Source: Noviherbaspirillum autotrophicum (GTDB taxonomy: Bacteria > Pseudomonadota > Gammaproteobacteria > Burkholderiales > Burkholderiaceae_D). From it: DNA of 64,000 bases. The DNA lies in contig NZ_JWJG01000028.1 in the NCBI RefSeq assembly GCF_000818395.1, forward strand, positions 2,007,397-2,071,396, written 5' to 3'. The position numbers were made by a program, and so were the translations under genes. Of the stretch, positions 36,296 through 45,813 are shown piece after piece; within the stretch, counting starts at the first letter, position 1; every line of letters starts with the position of its first letter. Below the pieces are notes generated by a model. The model was given only the letters and a program-made list of their open reading frames with translations. It ran no database searches and had not been told where the DNA came from.

Positions 36296-36300
36296 GGTAC

Positions 36301-36744
36301 TCAGGCAGAAGTTGCCTCTGTCAAATCGTCCACAATTTCAAACGAGTGTGTTAGCTCGGCTGTCTTTTCCATCATGATCGAGGCGGAGCAGTATTTTTCG
36401 TGCGACAGCTTGATGGCGCGTTCTACCAAGCTGGGCTTCAGATTCCTGCCGCGCACAGTAAAGTGGAAGTGCACCTTCGTAAATACTTTAGGGTCCTTCT
36501 CAGCGCGTTCGGACTTGAGGGTAACGTCGCAGCCCCGAATATCCTGCTGACTTTTACGCAGAATCAACACTACATCATATGCGGTGCAGCCACCGGTGCC
36601 GGCTAGGACGAGCTCCATCGGGCGCGGTGCAAGATCGCGCCCGCCGCCTTCGGGGGCGCCATCCATGGCGACGACGTGTCCCGAGCCCGTTTCAGCCAAA
36701 AATGTCATACCGGACAATCCGGTCCACCGTACAGTGCATTCCAT
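36301..36744 (-). CDS. OsmC family protein (YhfA-like)
   Basis: A 147-residue OsmC/Ohr superfamily protein. The two redox cysteines lie in GTGGCTAYDV and HEKYCSASIM, matching the thiol-peroxidase core. YhfA-like members are of uncertain role; hydroperoxide reduction is inferred from the conserved cysteine pair. It is a single gene with the porin relic immediately downstream. Confidence 0.87.
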   Translation of the reverse strand: MECTVRWTGLSGMTFLAETGSGHVVAMDGAPEGGGRDLAPRPMELVLAGTGGCTAYDVVLILRKSQQDIRGCDVTLKSERAEKDPKVFTKVHFHFTVRGRNLKPSLVERAIKLSHEKYCSASIMMEKTAELTHSFEIVDDLTEATSA

Positions 36745-36970
36745 TGATTTATTTCTCGATTCGTTCAGAAGATGAATATTTTAACTGGTTTGAAATTTAT
36801 CGATTTGCCGGGTGAAATGCTGTCTCAAACGGGGGGCAAAGTACTGGAAGGCACCTGGCATATCACAATATGGATAAAAAACCACAATATGGAATGACTT
36901 TAAGCATTTGAATTTAATGATGTTTTTATGAAAATCGAGGGCTGGGATGGGTGTGGGAGAGGGTGTTTTC

Positions 36971-36999
36971 TTGCATTGCACAATAAATTCGCCTATAAT
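36971..36999 (+). promoter_or_regulatory. Strong sigma70 promoter of candidate small RNA
   Basis: TTGCAT (36971-36976), exact 17-bp spacer, perfect TATAAT (36994-36999). Predicted start is near 37006. A Rho-independent terminator follows about 100 bases later, well before the rplM start. Confidence 0.75.
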
Positions 37000-37005
37000 T
37001 TAAAT

Positions 37006-37113
37006 GTTGGTTGTTAATGCTTGCGTAGCGATAGCAGCCGCCCGATTGTCTCCTCCACCCTCCTCCTTTGGTGTGGATTTAAACCCGAAGCTTGCTCGCT
37101 TCGGGTTTTTTTT
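37006..37113 (+). ncRNA. Candidate small RNA with two anti-Shine-Dalgarno CTCCTCC motifs
   Basis: A consensus promoter and a terminator bracket about 108 nt. The transcript has CTCCTCC at 37050-37056 and again at 37060-37066, complementary to Shine-Dalgarno sequences. The second copy sits in the loop of a small hairpin formed by TCCAC (37054-37058) and GTGGA (37073-37077). A short frame starting ATG at 37004 runs through the terminator and lacks a ribosome site, so I prefer RNA to protein. C-rich loops of this type occur in RNAIII and in the CcsR RNAs of Rhodobacter. I cannot match it to a named RNA family. Confidence 0.6.
37082..37113 (+). terminator. Rho-independent terminator of the candidate small RNA
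   Basis: Perfect 10-bp stem AACCCGAAGC / GCTTCGGGTT, loop TTGCTC, then a run of eight T. It separates the upstream promoter from rplM. Confidence 0.9.
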
Positions 37114-37166
37114 ATTAATGCCGTATTCGCAGGCGTGGCACCCATGTCTTTGGGCGTGCCAAGGAT

Positions 37167-37196
37167 TTGACGCCAAGTCTTTGAAAAGGCTATACT
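37167..37196 (+). promoter_or_regulatory. rplM-rpsI promoter
   Basis: TTGACG (37167-37172), 18-bp spacer, TATACT (37191-37196). It leaves a leader of about 100 nt before rplM that includes a GC-rich fold around 37235-37275, a possible site of ribosomal-protein autoregulation. Confidence 0.65.
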
Positions 37197-37302
37197 TTCA
37201 AGCTTTCCGTTCGCTCAGGAAAAGATAACAAGGTCGAGTCCGCTGATGTAAGGGGCGGAACCGCCAGCCAATTTGAGCGTTTCATTTATTTAGGACATCA
37301 TC

Positions 37303-37731
37303 ATGAAGACCTTTTCCGCGAAAACCCATGAGGTTCAGCGTGAGTGGTTCGTGATTGACGCGACGGACAAAGTCCTCGGACGTGTTGCCAGCGAAGTGGC
37401 ACGCCGACTGCGCGGCAAGCACAAGCCCGAGTTCACCCCGCACGTCGACACCGGCGACTTTATTGTCGTCATCAACGCAGGCAAGCTGCGCGTGACCGGC
37501 AACAAGGAACTGAACAAGATTTACTACCGTCACTCGACCTATCCGGGCGGTATCTACGAAACCAATTTCCAGAAAATGCAACAGCGTTTTCCGGGGCGTG
37601 CGCTGGAGAAGGCGGTCAAGGGCATGCTGCCCAAGGGCCCGCTTGGCTATGCGATGATCAAGAAGCTGAAAGTGTATGCCGATGGCACCCATCCGCACAC
37701 TGCCCAGCAACCCAAAGCACTCGAAATCTAA
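37303..37731 (+). CDS. rplM: 50S ribosomal protein L13
   Basis: A 142-residue protein matching L13 throughout ([60 protein letters not shown]). It binds 23S rRNA early in 50S assembly. It is nine bases upstream of rpsI, the standard operon. Confidence 0.97.
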   Translation: MKTFSAKTHEVQREWFVIDATDKVLGRVASEVARRLRGKHKPEFTPHVDTGDFIVVINAGKLRVTGNKELNKIYYRHSTYPGGIYETNFQKMQQRFPGRALEKAVKGMLPKGPLGYAMIKKLKVYADGTHPHTAQQPKALEI

Positions 37732-37740
37732 GGAGCGGAC

Positions 37741-38133
37741 ATGATCGGTAACTACAATTACGGAACCGGCCGCCGCAAGAGTGCAGTGGCTCGCGTATTC
37801 ATCAAGGCAGGCAGCGGCAACATCGTTGTCAATGGCAAGCCGGCCGCAGAATACTTTTCGCGTGAAACCGGCCTGATGGTGATCCGTCAGCCGCTGGAAC
37901 TGACCGGCAATGTCGAGCGTTTCGACATCATGGTGAACGTGCATGGCGGCGGCGAATCCGGCCAAGCCGGTGCAGTGCGCCACGGTATTACCCGTGCACT
38001 GATCGACTACGATGCTGCGCTGAAGTCGGAGCTGTCGAAAGCCGGCTTCGTCACCCGTGACGCACGTGAAGTCGAACGTAAGAAAGTCGGTCTGCGCAAA
38101 GCACGCCGCGCGAAACAGTTCTCCAAGCGCTAA
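37741..38133 (+). CDS. rpsI: 30S ribosomal protein S9
   Basis: A 130-residue protein with [20 protein letters not shown] near the start and the basic tail [14 protein letters not shown] that reaches the decoding P site. Second gene of the rplM-rpsI operon, followed by a terminator. Confidence 0.97.
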   Translation: MIGNYNYGTGRRKSAVARVFIKAGSGNIVVNGKPAAEYFSRETGLMVIRQPLELTGNVERFDIMVNVHGGGESGQAGAVRHGITRALIDYDAALKSELSKAGFVTRDAREVERKKVGLRKARRAKQFSKR

Positions 38134-38154
38134 TCTCGCGTTTTCAGAACATCG

Positions 38155-38187
38155 AAAAGCCGCCGGGTTTGCGCCTGGCGGCTTTTT
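38155..38187 (+). terminator. Terminator of rplM-rpsI
   Basis: Stem AAAAGCCGCC / GGCGGCTTTT with a GC-rich loop and TTTTT, about 20 bases after the rpsI stop. Confidence 0.88.
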
Positions 38188-38264
38188 GCTTTTCGGCCCA
38201 GAGGTATCGGGGCAGCCTGTTAAAATTTGCAAGTGTGATGTAGGGTCTTTAGCAAGGGAAAAAT

Positions 38265-39308
38265 ATGATCAAAGTCGGTATCGTCGGCGGCACGGGATAT
38301 ACGGGCGTGGAGTTGCTGCGCCTGTTAGCCGCTCATCCCCAAGTGCAACTTACCGCGATCACGTCGCGCAAGGAAGATGGCATGCCGGTTGCCGACATGT
38401 TCCCTTCATTGCGCGGCCACGTGTCGCTGGCATTTTCGACGCCGGAAAAGGCGAAACTGAACGAATGCGATGTCGTATTTTTTGCGACCCCGCATGGTGT
38501 GGCGATGGCGCAGGCGCGCGAGTTGCTCGCCGCCGGAGTGAAGGTGATCGATCTGGCAGCCGATTTCCGCTTGAAAGACACTGCGGAATTCGAGAAATGG
38601 TATGGCATGCCGCATTCCTGTCCCGATATCCTCGGCGAGGCCGTATACGGTCTGCCTGAGATCAATCGCGAGGCGATCAGGCAGGCGCGCATCATTGGCT
38701 TGCCGGGATGCTACCCAACCTCGATGCAGCTCGGCTTTGCGCCGCTGCTCGCGCAAGGCAAGCCGCTAGTCAATGAGTCGACGCTGATTGCTGATTGCAA
38801 ATCGGGCGTGTCGGGTGCGGGGCGCAAGGCGGAAGTGCATACGCTGCTGGCTGAAGCTGCCGACAACTTCAAGGCTTACGGCGTGAAGGGGCATCGCCAT
38901 TTGCCGGAAACGGTCCAAGGGTTGCAGGCAATCGCCGGGCGCAAGGTCGGACTGACCTTCGTGCCGCACCTGGTGCCGATGATTCGCGGCATTCATTCCA
39001 CGTTGTATGCGACCCTTCTGCCCGAAGCGCGAAACACCGATTTCCAGGCATTGTATGAAAATTACTTTGAAGGCGAAAAATTCGTCGACGTCATGCCTGC
39101 CGGAAGTCATCCTGAAACGCGTTCGGTGCGCGCCTCCAACAAGTTGCGCATTGCGCTTCATCGTCCGGGCGGCGGCGACTTGCTGGTGATTCTGGTGGTC
39201 GAGGACAATCTGGTCAAAGGTGCTGCAGGACAGGGCGTGCAATGCATGAATATCATATTCGGTCTTGATGAAACGACTGGATTGATGCACATTCCAGTAT
39301 TGCCCTAA
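38265..39308 (+). CDS. argC: N-acetyl-gamma-glutamyl-phosphate reductase
   Basis: A 347-residue NADPH-dependent enzyme of arginine synthesis. The N-terminal [21 protein letters not shown] binds the cofactor, and the active-site cysteine is in GLPGCYPTS. Full length for the long-type ArgC. The DUF6776 gene follows after 21 bases, an arrangement common in Burkholderiales. Confidence 0.95.
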   Translation: MIKVGIVGGTGYTGVELLRLLAAHPQVQLTAITSRKEDGMPVADMFPSLRGHVSLAFSTPEKAKLNECDVVFFATPHGVAMAQARELLAAGVKVIDLAADFRLKDTAEFEKWYGMPHSCPDILGEAVYGLPEINREAIRQARIIGLPGCYPTSMQLGFAPLLAQGKPLVNESTLIADCKSGVSGAGRKAEVHTLLAEAADNFKAYGVKGHRHLPETVQGLQAIAGRKVGLTFVPHLVPMIRGIHSTLYATLLPEARNTDFQALYENYFEGEKFVDVMPAGSHPETRSVRASNKLRIALHRPGGGDLLVILVVEDNLVKGAAGQGVQCMNIIFGLDETTGLMHIPVLP

Positions 39309-39329
39309 GGCATTAATTACGGCCTGCTT

Positions 39330-40088
39330 ATGTCGCATTCCCCATCCCTGTTCAATTCCATGAAGTTCCGGCTGTGGCGCCGACGCATGTCGGTTTCCTC
39401 GCCGCGGATGGCGATCAAGTCACAATTGCCTTGGCCGATGCGATTGTTGCTTGTGGTGGTGATCGGCATGGCGGGGGCGCTGGCAATGTGGGGTTACGAT
39501 GCGGGATTGAGCTTGCCGCGCGTGCACCCAGAAAATTCCAGGGAGCAGATTGCCCGCTACAAGGAGCAGGTCGAGCGGCTGACTGCCGAACGCGACCAGT
39601 TTTCGACCACTGTCAATTCGGCGGAAAGCCAGCTCAATATCGAGCGCTCAGCCCAAAAGCAGCTCGCCGCTCAAGTACGGACGCTAGAATCCGAAAACAC
39701 CCGGCTCAAGGAAGATCTGGCGTTCTTTGAAAGCCTGTTGCCGAATGCGACCGGGCCGCTGGGGGTTTCAATCCGGCGCTTGAAGGTCGACCAGATTGCG
39801 CCGAACCAGTTGCGGTACCGCTTGCTAGTCATGCAAGGAGGCAGGGGAGATCATGATTTTATTGGCAATCTGCAACTTGTGGTGACAGTTCTGAAAGACG
39901 GTAAAAGTGCTATGATGACTTTCCCAGATGGGAATCCAAACGAGCAAGGCAAGTACAAGCTCAGCTTCAAGCATTACCAGCGTGTAGAAGGGGTGCTCAC
40001 CCTGCCGGAAGGCGCTGTGACCAAACTGGTCCAGGCACGCGTGCTCGAAAAAGGTCAAATACGGGCGCAACAATCAGCGAATTTGTGA
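39330..40088 (+). CDS. DUF6776 membrane-anchored coiled-coil protein
   Basis: A 252-residue protein with one membrane helix (~36-56, PMRLLLVVVIGMAGALAMWG), a periplasmic coiled coil (~68-135, heptads such as REQIARYKEQVERLTAERDQ) and a C-terminal beta-rich domain. The family is typically encoded next to bactofilin in Burkholderiales, suggesting a role in envelope organisation with it. The start may be one of several ATGs; I keep the first. Function unproven. Confidence 0.8.
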   Translation: MSHSPSLFNSMKFRLWRRRMSVSSPRMAIKSQLPWPMRLLLVVVIGMAGALAMWGYDAGLSLPRVHPENSREQIARYKEQVERLTAERDQFSTTVNSAESQLNIERSAQKQLAAQVRTLESENTRLKEDLAFFESLLPNATGPLGVSIRRLKVDQIAPNQLRYRLLVMQGGRGDHDFIGNLQLVVTVLKDGKSAMMTFPDGNPNEQGKYKLSFKHYQRVEGVLTLPEGAVTKLVQARVLEKGQIRAQQSANL

Positions 40089-40100
40089 AGGAGGGCCATT

Positions 40101-40490
40101 ATGCTGGGCCGCAAAACCAAAGGCACGATTGACAGTCTCATTGGCATTTCGACCAATATTGAAGGGAACGTAAACTTCAAGGGTGGATTGCGCATCGATG
40201 GCACGGTCAAGGGCAATGTCATTGCCGATGCCAATGAGGCGAGCATGCTGGTGATTTCGGAGCATGCGAAGGTGGAAGGAGAAGTGCGGGTCGCTCACCT
40301 TGTGGTGAACGGCGAGATCGTCGGGCCGGTCTATTCATCCGAACTGCTTGAATTACAGCCGAGAGCCCGCATAACTGGAGATGTGTATTACAAAGCGCTG
40401 GAAATGCACGGCGGCGCGCTGGTTGCTGGCAAGCTGACGCATGACCAAGTGGGCGAACCCGTGCTCAAACTGGCGCTGTCCAATACGTAA
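40101..40490 (+). CDS. Bactofilin family polymer-forming protein
   Basis: A 129-residue bactofilin. The central beta-helix repeats (FKGGLRIDGTVKGNV, HAKVEGEVRVAHLVVNGEIVG, ARITGDVYYKALEMHGGALV) form a self-polymerising cytoskeletal scaffold. It lies 12 bases after the DUF6776 gene with a strong GGAGGG site. It probably helps position cell-wall or envelope proteins, with the M23 peptidase nearby a possible partner. Confidence 0.9.
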   Translation: MLGRKTKGTIDSLIGISTNIEGNVNFKGGLRIDGTVKGNVIADANEASMLVISEHAKVEGEVRVAHLVVNGEIVGPVYSSELLELQPRARITGDVYYKALEMHGGALVAGKLTHDQVGEPVLKLALSNT

Positions 40491-40541
40491 TCGCCACCAA
40501 ACGTATATAATGAATGTATGTTTGCTTCGCAGGAGTCCTCA

Positions 40542-40892
40542 ATGAATGCCGTCACCGAAATGCCTGAACCGATCATCTTTACCGACAGCGCCGCAGATAA
40601 AGTGGCGCAGCTGATCGAAGAAGAAGGCAATCCCGATCTCAAATTGCGCGTGTTCGTGCAAGGCGGAGGCTGCTCGGGCTTCCAGTATGGTTTTACCTTT
40701 GATGAAATCGTCAACGAAGACGACACCACGATGACCAAGAATGGCGTTCAGCTGTTGATCGATTCGATGAGCTACCAGTATCTGGTCGGCGCCGAAATCG
40801 ATTACAAGGACGATCTGGAAGGCGCACAATTCGTGATCAAGAATCCGAATGCCTCGACCACTTGCGGCTGCGGATCGTCGTTCTCCGCTTAA
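40542..40892 (+). CDS. erpA: Iron-sulfur cluster insertion protein ErpA
   Basis: A 116-residue A-type Fe-S carrier. The three cluster cysteines are in [12 protein letters not shown] and the C-terminal [11 protein letters not shown] start at ATG 40542 ([10 protein letters not shown]), preceded by AGGAG; an upstream ATG at 40518 would add eight atypical residues. A TATAAT at 40506-40511 may be its own -10. It delivers clusters to apo-enzymes, including those of isoprenoid synthesis. Confidence 0.95.
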   Translation: MNAVTEMPEPIIFTDSAADKVAQLIEEEGNPDLKLRVFVQGGGCSGFQYGFTFDEIVNEDDTTMTKNGVQLLIDSMSYQYLVGAEIDYKDDLEGAQFVIKNPNASTTCGCGSSFSA

Positions 40893-40913
40893 AAATCGCG
40901 TAATGGTCGAAAA

Positions 40914-40939
40914 AGCGCAGGCGTGCCCTGCGTTTTTTT
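40914..40939 (+). terminator. Terminator of erpA
   Basis: CGCAGG / CCTGCG stem, five-base loop, then seven T, about 25 bases after the stop. Confidence 0.85.
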
Positions 40940-41032
40940 GTTTCTCGCAACTTTTTGCCTCAGATCAATTTACCTTAAGGCAATATCCGTACAATCTTCT
41001 TCCGGTTGAAATTTTCCCGGAAGGATGATGTC

Positions 41033-41563
41033 ATGCCCCGTCGTCTTGCACTGTTTGCCTTATTTGCTTCCATTTTTTTCGCTGGGCCGCCTGCCTTGAC
41101 CGCCAGTTATGCAACTGGAAAAGATGTCAGTAAGGCAGCAGTGGAAATGGATGTCTGTTCCGCCAACGGTGCCGCCGAACGCACCCGGCCTCTTGTCAAT
41201 GAGGCGAAAGCAGTCTATTTCGTGAACTTGCGCGATGGGGACAAGGTAACGTCGCCTTTTCGCATCGCCTTTGGCTTGGTTGGGATGGGGATCGCGCCGG
41301 CGGGTGTGAATGTCGAGAATACCGGTCACCATCATTTGCTGATCGATCAAAAACTGACCAACGACATGTTGGTCAAGCCGATTCCTTTTACTGAAAAATA
41401 CCGGCATTTCGGTAAGGGCGAAACCGAGGCGACGCTTGATCTCCCGGTGGGAAAACACACCTTGCGTCTGGTGTTTGCCAATGCCTATCACCAGCCTTAC
41501 TACGTGTCGAGCAAGGAAGTAACGATCGAAGTCCTGTCGAAAAACGGATTTGCGAAACCGTAG
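41033..41563 (+). CDS. DUF4399 periplasmic protein
   Basis: A 176-residue exported protein with signal peptide MPRRLALFALFASIFFAGPPALTA. The DUF4399 domain (~75-170) shows GHHHLLIDQ and LRLVFANAYHQPYY. GGAAGG nine bases before ATG 41033 supports this start over 41006. The His-rich GHHH suggests metal binding, but no function is established. It converges on anmK. Confidence 0.82.
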   Translation: MPRRLALFALFASIFFAGPPALTASYATGKDVSKAAVEMDVCSANGAAERTRPLVNEAKAVYFVNLRDGDKVTSPFRIAFGLVGMGIAPAGVNVENTGHHHLLIDQKLTNDMLVKPIPFTEKYRHFGKGETEATLDLPVGKHTLRLVFANAYHQPYYVSSKEVTIEVLSKNGFAKP

Positions 41564-41592
41564 TTTCCTGCGGTTCGGGGTGTCGAGGTCGC

Positions 41593-42714
41593 CTATGCCG
41601 GGTAAAGCGCCCCGAGAATCCGCAACCCTTTTGCCCCGGTAACGCTGGGCAAGTTGCCCGCCTTGCGCTCGATATGACGATATGCGAGCCAGGCAAACGC
41701 CAGTGCCTCCACATGATTGGGCGACACGCCTAATGCATCCGTCGATGCGACCTGTGCTGCATGTCCGCAATTCGTCAGCGCCAGTTGCAGCCGATGCATG
41801 AGGTGCGCGTTATAAGCGCCACCGCCACACACGTATACTGCTTTGGCTGTCTTGGCGTGATCGGCAATGGCGTTTGCCAGTGTCACTGCCGTGAATTCCG
41901 TCAGCGTCGCTTGCACGTCCTGTGGGCCCGCATCGGCAAATCCGCTCAACTTGTGCTCCAGCCATGCCGAATGAAACAGATCGCGGCCGGTGCTCTTTGG
42001 CGGTACCAGTTTCAGGAAAGCTTCATCGAGCAACGCTTGTAGCAATGACGGGATGACCCGTCCGCCAGCCGCCCATGCACCATCAGCATCGAATGTCGTC
42101 CCCAGATGCCGGGCAACCCAGGCATCCATCAATACGTTGCCCGGACCGGTGTCGAAGCCGATCACCTGTTGTTCATGATCGAGCACGCTGATATTGCTGA
42201 TCCCGCCGATGTTGGCGACGACTCGGGTTTCGGCCGTTGTTCCGAATATGGCTTGGTGAAAGGCCGGAACCAGGGGCGCACCTTGTCCGCCGGCAGCGAT
42301 ATCGCGGCTACGGAAATCGGCAATGACATCGATGCTGGATAGCTCGGCCAGCAGGGAGGGATTATTGATCTGGCGTGTATAGCCTGCTTCCGGCCGATGG
42401 CGGATGGTTTGGCCGTGTGCGCCAATGGCGCAAATAGCGGCCGGAGCGATGCCGCTTTGCGAGGTCAGTTGCGCGACGCATGCAGCATAGTGGCGCGCGA
42501 TCAGATTGGCCGCTACGGCTTCGCGATGAATTTCATTGTCGGCCGGCGCCTGCAATGCCATCAAGTCTTCGCGCAGTGCCGCAGGAAAGGGAATGTAAGC
42601 AGTGGCGACGGTGCTCACCGGCGTGTCGTGCCCGTCTGCCGGAAACTCTGCCAGTACGCCGTCTACACCGTCCAGGCTGGTGCCTGACATTAAACCAATG
42701 AAAAGCTGGGACAT
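41593..42714 (-). CDS. anmK: Anhydro-N-acetylmuramic acid kinase
   Basis: A 373-residue kinase of peptidoglycan recycling that opens and phosphorylates anhydro-MurNAc to MurNAc-6-P. The N-terminal FIGLMSGTSLDGVDGVL phosphate-binding loop, IGFDTGPGNVLMDAW and VCGGGAYN motifs are present. It sits downstream of an M23 murein endopeptidase on the same strand, a sensible functional pairing. Confidence 0.94.
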   Translation of the reverse strand: MSQLFIGLMSGTSLDGVDGVLAEFPADGHDTPVSTVATAYIPFPAALREDLMALQAPADNEIHREAVAANLIARHYAACVAQLTSQSGIAPAAICAIGAHGQTIRHRPEAGYTRQINNPSLLAELSSIDVIADFRSRDIAAGGQGAPLVPAFHQAIFGTTAETRVVANIGGISNISVLDHEQQVIGFDTGPGNVLMDAWVARHLGTTFDADGAWAAGGRVIPSLLQALLDEAFLKLVPPKSTGRDLFHSAWLEHKLSGFADAGPQDVQATLTEFTAVTLANAIADHAKTAKAVYVCGGGAYNAHLMHRLQLALTNCGHAAQVASTDALGVSPNHVEALAFAWLAYRHIERKAGNLPSVTGAKGLRILGALYPA

Positions 42715-42765
42715 AAGAACCGTTCAGGAGCGGAAAGTTTCCAGAAGAATCTCTTGCACAAAGAA

Positions 42766-42791
42766 CTAGGGCGCATCGAAATGCGCCCTAG
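42766..42791 (-). terminator. Hairpin between the M23 peptidase and anmK
   Basis: Perfect 11-bp stem CTAGGGCGCAT / ATGCGCCCTAG; the minus-strand loop is TTCG. A second GC hairpin (AGCCCC / GGGGCT, 42825-42846) lies nearer the peptidase stop. These probably end the peptidase transcript or reduce read-through into anmK. Confidence 0.65.
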
Positions 42792-42854
42792 AGTCGTCCG
42801 GAGTCGATAGCCATTGATTGTACAAGCCCCTGAACGGTTTGGGGCTCGCAGTGG

Positions 42855-44228
42855 CTACTTGGAGGCCAGCTTGAGCTTGATGCCGTTTTCCTGTGGGTTG
42901 AGTAGCGCAAAGCGATGACGCATGTCATTTGCAACGGTACGGAAGCGTTGCAACTCTGTGCCTGCCAACGGCTGGGCGTTCGGCACCTCGACCGTCATCG
43001 GGTCGCGCGGCTGGTTATTCACGCGGAACTCGTAGTGCAGGTGCGGCCCGGTGGTCCATCCAGTCATGCCGACATAGCCGATCACCTCGCCCTGATTGAC
43101 CTTCGAACCTTTCTTCAGGCCGCTCGCAAAGCGGCTCATATGCGCATAGGCAGTCGAATAATTGTTCCAGTGCTTGATCACGACCACGTTGCCGTAACCG
43201 TTCTGGGTGCCGACGAAGTCAATGGTGCCGTCGCCCGACGCCCGGATCGGCGTGCCGACTGCAGCGGCGAAATCGACGCCCTGGTGCGCCTTCCAGCGCC
43301 CGGAAATCGGATGCAACCGCATCGAAAAGCCGGAGGAAATGCGGGAAAACTCGAGCGGGGACTTAAGGAACGCTTTCTTCAGCGACTTGCCGTCGAACGA
43401 GTAATAGCCGCCGCCCTGCCGACTGTTGGGTTCGTCGAACCAGACGGCTTGATAGGTATTGCCGGCATTGACGAATTCACCGGCCAGCACGCGTCCGGCG
43501 CGCACGTATTCGCCGTTTTGCCAGAAGGTTTCATAGACCACATTGAAACGGTCGCCGCGCCGCAAATCGGATGCAAAATCGATATTCGTAGCGAACATGT
43601 CGACGATCTGGTTCGCGATGGCATCCGGAATCTGGGCGGCATCGGTGGCGGCGTACAGCGACGACTTGATCTCGCCGGAATTCATTTCGATGCGGCGCTC
43701 CAGGGCGGCCGGCATTTCGGTGGCCGTGAAATGATCGCCATTGCGCGCAATCACGAGATTCCTGACTGGATTGCCGCTGCCATCGATTAGCGCGGTTGAC
43801 AGGCGCAGCAGCGTGCCGTCGGGGGCGGTCTGCGTCTGGACCCGGCGGCCGGCCTTCAGTTGCAGCACGCTGCGCGCGATACGGTCGGACTTGATGAAGG
43901 TGGCGGCGGCATCATCGTTGACGCCCAGGCGGGACAAGAGGGCGGCCAGGGTGTCGCCGGAACGGACTCTTTCTTCACGCACAAAGGACTGTTCATCGGC
44001 CTGTAGCTTGGCGATTTGCTCGGACAAGTCGGGGATGGCCAGCTCCTGCTTGATCGCCTTGACCGGCAGGTCGGCCGGGTCCGGCGCCATAGGCGCCACG
44101 CCTGCCGCGCCGAACGCGCACGCGGCCAAAAACAGGGCCGACGAAGAAATGATGCGCGTCTTGCGCGACGAACCGAAAAGTACTTTGATGCTCGAGCCCA
44201 GGCTCAGTAATTTGTCTGTAGGGAGCAT
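42855..44228 (-). CDS. M23 family murein DD-endopeptidase (MepM-like)
   Basis: A 457-residue envelope hydrolase. A membrane helix/signal (~26-45) is followed by an OapA/LysM-like segment (VRSGDTLAALLSRLG), and a C-terminal M23 domain (~305-430). The zinc motifs are HQGVDFAAAVGTPI and HLHYEFRVN, with TAYAHMSRF between. It cleaves peptidoglycan cross-links to permit growth. A dyad TTTTGAC-N10-GTCAAAA (44250-44273) lies 22 bases before the start and could be an operator. Confidence 0.9.
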   Translation of the reverse strand: MLPTDKLLSLGSSIKVLFGSSRKTRIISSSALFLAACAFGAAGVAPMAPDPADLPVKAIKQELAIPDLSEQIAKLQADEQSFVREERVRSGDTLAALLSRLGVNDDAAATFIKSDRIARSVLQLKAGRRVQTQTAPDGTLLRLSTALIDGSGNPVRNLVIARNGDHFTATEMPAALERRIEMNSGEIKSSLYAATDAAQIPDAIANQIVDMFATNIDFASDLRRGDRFNVVYETFWQNGEYVRAGRVLAGEFVNAGNTYQAVWFDEPNSRQGGGYYSFDGKSLKKAFLKSPLEFSRISSGFSMRLHPISGRWKAHQGVDFAAAVGTPIRASGDGTIDFVGTQNGYGNVVVIKHWNNYSTAYAHMSRFASGLKKGSKVNQGEVIGYVGMTGWTTGPHLHYEFRVNNQPRDPMTVEVPNAQPLAGTELQRFRTVANDMRHRFALLNPQENGIKLKLASK

Positions 44229-44559
44229 GCAATAAGTTAGAATCTGCTGTTTTGACGGGCATCGCTGTCAAAAAACGCATCGCGGACCGCTTTCAGGCCG
44301 CGTACAGCGTTTTCCGGCAGCGCCGTAGAGCTTGTGCATGCACTGCATCTGGCGGTGCAATCCGGGCGATGGTGCTTGCCAAGGAATCTTTGGCGGCACT
44401 TCTTGTTCGAACCCGGATGCGTGAATACCACCCACAAGCTCCGATTTTCACCTGCTATTGCTGCTTTTGTTGTTGCATTGCAAGGTTGAAAATAAGCAGC
44501 GATTATACCAAAGACATGGTATGGATTTTTTACTGGCGCATCTTAATTTTTCTCAGCTC
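44229..44559. other. Divergent intergenic region, M23 peptidase / tyrS
   Basis: 331 bases. It contains the TTTTGAC-N10-GTCAAAA dyad near the peptidase start. I cannot assign tyrS or peptidase promoters with confidence, and no T-box or other leader RNA is recognisable. A reading frame running into tyrS from 44458 is not supported by a ribosome site. Confidence 0.45.
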
Positions 44560-45813
44560 ATGGACGTCTCCCAAAACAAGAATACAGTGCAGCCCGGAAC
44601 CGCATTACCCGTATCGGATGCGGTGCAGGAAGCGTTGGCAATCACCAAACGCGGCATCGATGAACTCTTGATCGAAGCCGATTTCGTACAAAAACTGGCG
44701 CGCTCGGAAAAAACCGGCAAGCCGCTGCGCATCAAGCTTGGACTGGACCCGACTGCACCCGACCTGCACTTGGGGCATACGGTCGTGCTCAACAAAATGC
44801 GCCAGTTGCAAAATCTGGGCCATACCGTCATCTTTCTGATTGGCGACTTCACGTCGATGATCGGCGACCCGTCCGGGCGCAACATCACTCGTCCGCCATT
44901 GACGCGCGAACAGATCGAGCAAAACGCCAAGACGTATTTTGCGCAGGCCAGCCTAGTGCTTGATCCAAGCCGCACGGAAATCCGCTACAACTCCGAATGG
45001 TGCGATCCGCTTGGCGCGCGCGGCATGATTCAGCTGTCGGCGAAATACACGGTGGCGCGCATCCTCGAGCGCGAGGATTTCACCAAGCGCCTGAAGGCGG
45101 GCACGCCCATTTCGGTGCACGAACTGCTGTATCCGCTGATGCAGGGGTATGACTCGGTGGCGCTGCAATCCGACCTCGAGCTCGGTGGCACCGACCAGAA
45201 ATTCAACTTGCTGGTAGGGCGCGAGCTGCAGAAGGATTACGGCCAGGAGCCGCAGTGCATCTTGACCATGCCGCTGCTGGAAGGCTTGGACGGCGTGGAA
45301 AAGATGTCGAAGTCCAAGGGCAATTACGTCGGCATCACCGAGCCGGCCAACACGATGTTTGCCAAGCTGATGAGCATTTCCGACAGCATGATGTGGCGCT
45401 ACTACGACTTGCTGTCGTTCCGCTCGATCAGCGAAATCGGGCAGTTCAAGCGCGAAGTCGAGGATGGGCGCAATCCGCGAGACATCAAGGTCTTGCTGGC
45501 GCAGGAAATCGTCGAGCGCTTCCATTCGCACCAGGCGGCGCAAGACGCGCTGGCCGATTTCAATAATCGCGCCAAGGGCGGCATTCCGGACGATATTCCG
45601 GAAGTCAGCCTGTCGGGCGCGCCGCTGGGCATCGGCCAGTTGCTCAAGCAGGCGAACCTGTGCGCATCGACTTCGGAAGCGCTGCGCATGGTGGAGCAGG
45701 GCGGCGTGCGCATCGACGGAGCGACGGTCAGCGACAAGGCACTGAAGGTCGAGGCAGGCACGTTCGTGCTGCAGGTCGGCAAGCGCAAGTTCGCTCGCGT
45801 CACGCTGGCCTAA
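44560..45813 (+). CDS. tyrS: Tyrosyl-tRNA synthetase
   Basis: A 417-residue class I synthetase charging tRNA-Tyr. The HIGH-like motif is LHLGH (~69-73), KMSKS is [10 protein letters not shown] (~247), and an S4 RNA-binding domain ends the protein ([15 protein letters not shown]). I use ATG 44560 ([10 protein letters not shown]). The stop overlaps the dtd start (TAATG), so the two are translationally coupled. Confidence 0.96.
   Translation: MDVSQNKNTVQPGTALPVSDAVQEALAITKRGIDELLIEADFVQKLARSEKTGKPLRIKLGLDPTAPDLHLGHTVVLNKMRQLQNLGHTVIFLIGDFTSMIGDPSGRNITRPPLTREQIEQNAKTYFAQASLVLDPSRTEIRYNSEWCDPLGARGMIQLSAKYTVARILEREDFTKRLKAGTPISVHELLYPLMQGYDSVALQSDLELGGTDQKFNLLVGRELQKDYGQEPQCILTMPLLEGLDGVEKMSKSKGNYVGITEPANTMFAKLMSISDSMMWRYYDLLSFRSISEIGQFKREVEDGRNPRDIKVLLAQEIVERFHSHQAAQDALADFNNRAKGGIPDDIPEVSLSGAPLGIGQLLKQANLCASTSEALRMVEQGGVRIDGATVSDKALKVEAGTFVLQVGKRKFARVTLA

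Noticed and set aside
37004-37228. 74-codon frame starting at the 5' end of the candidate small RNA
   Set aside because: No ribosome-binding site, it crosses a strong terminator and a separate promoter, and the peptide has no recognisable feature.
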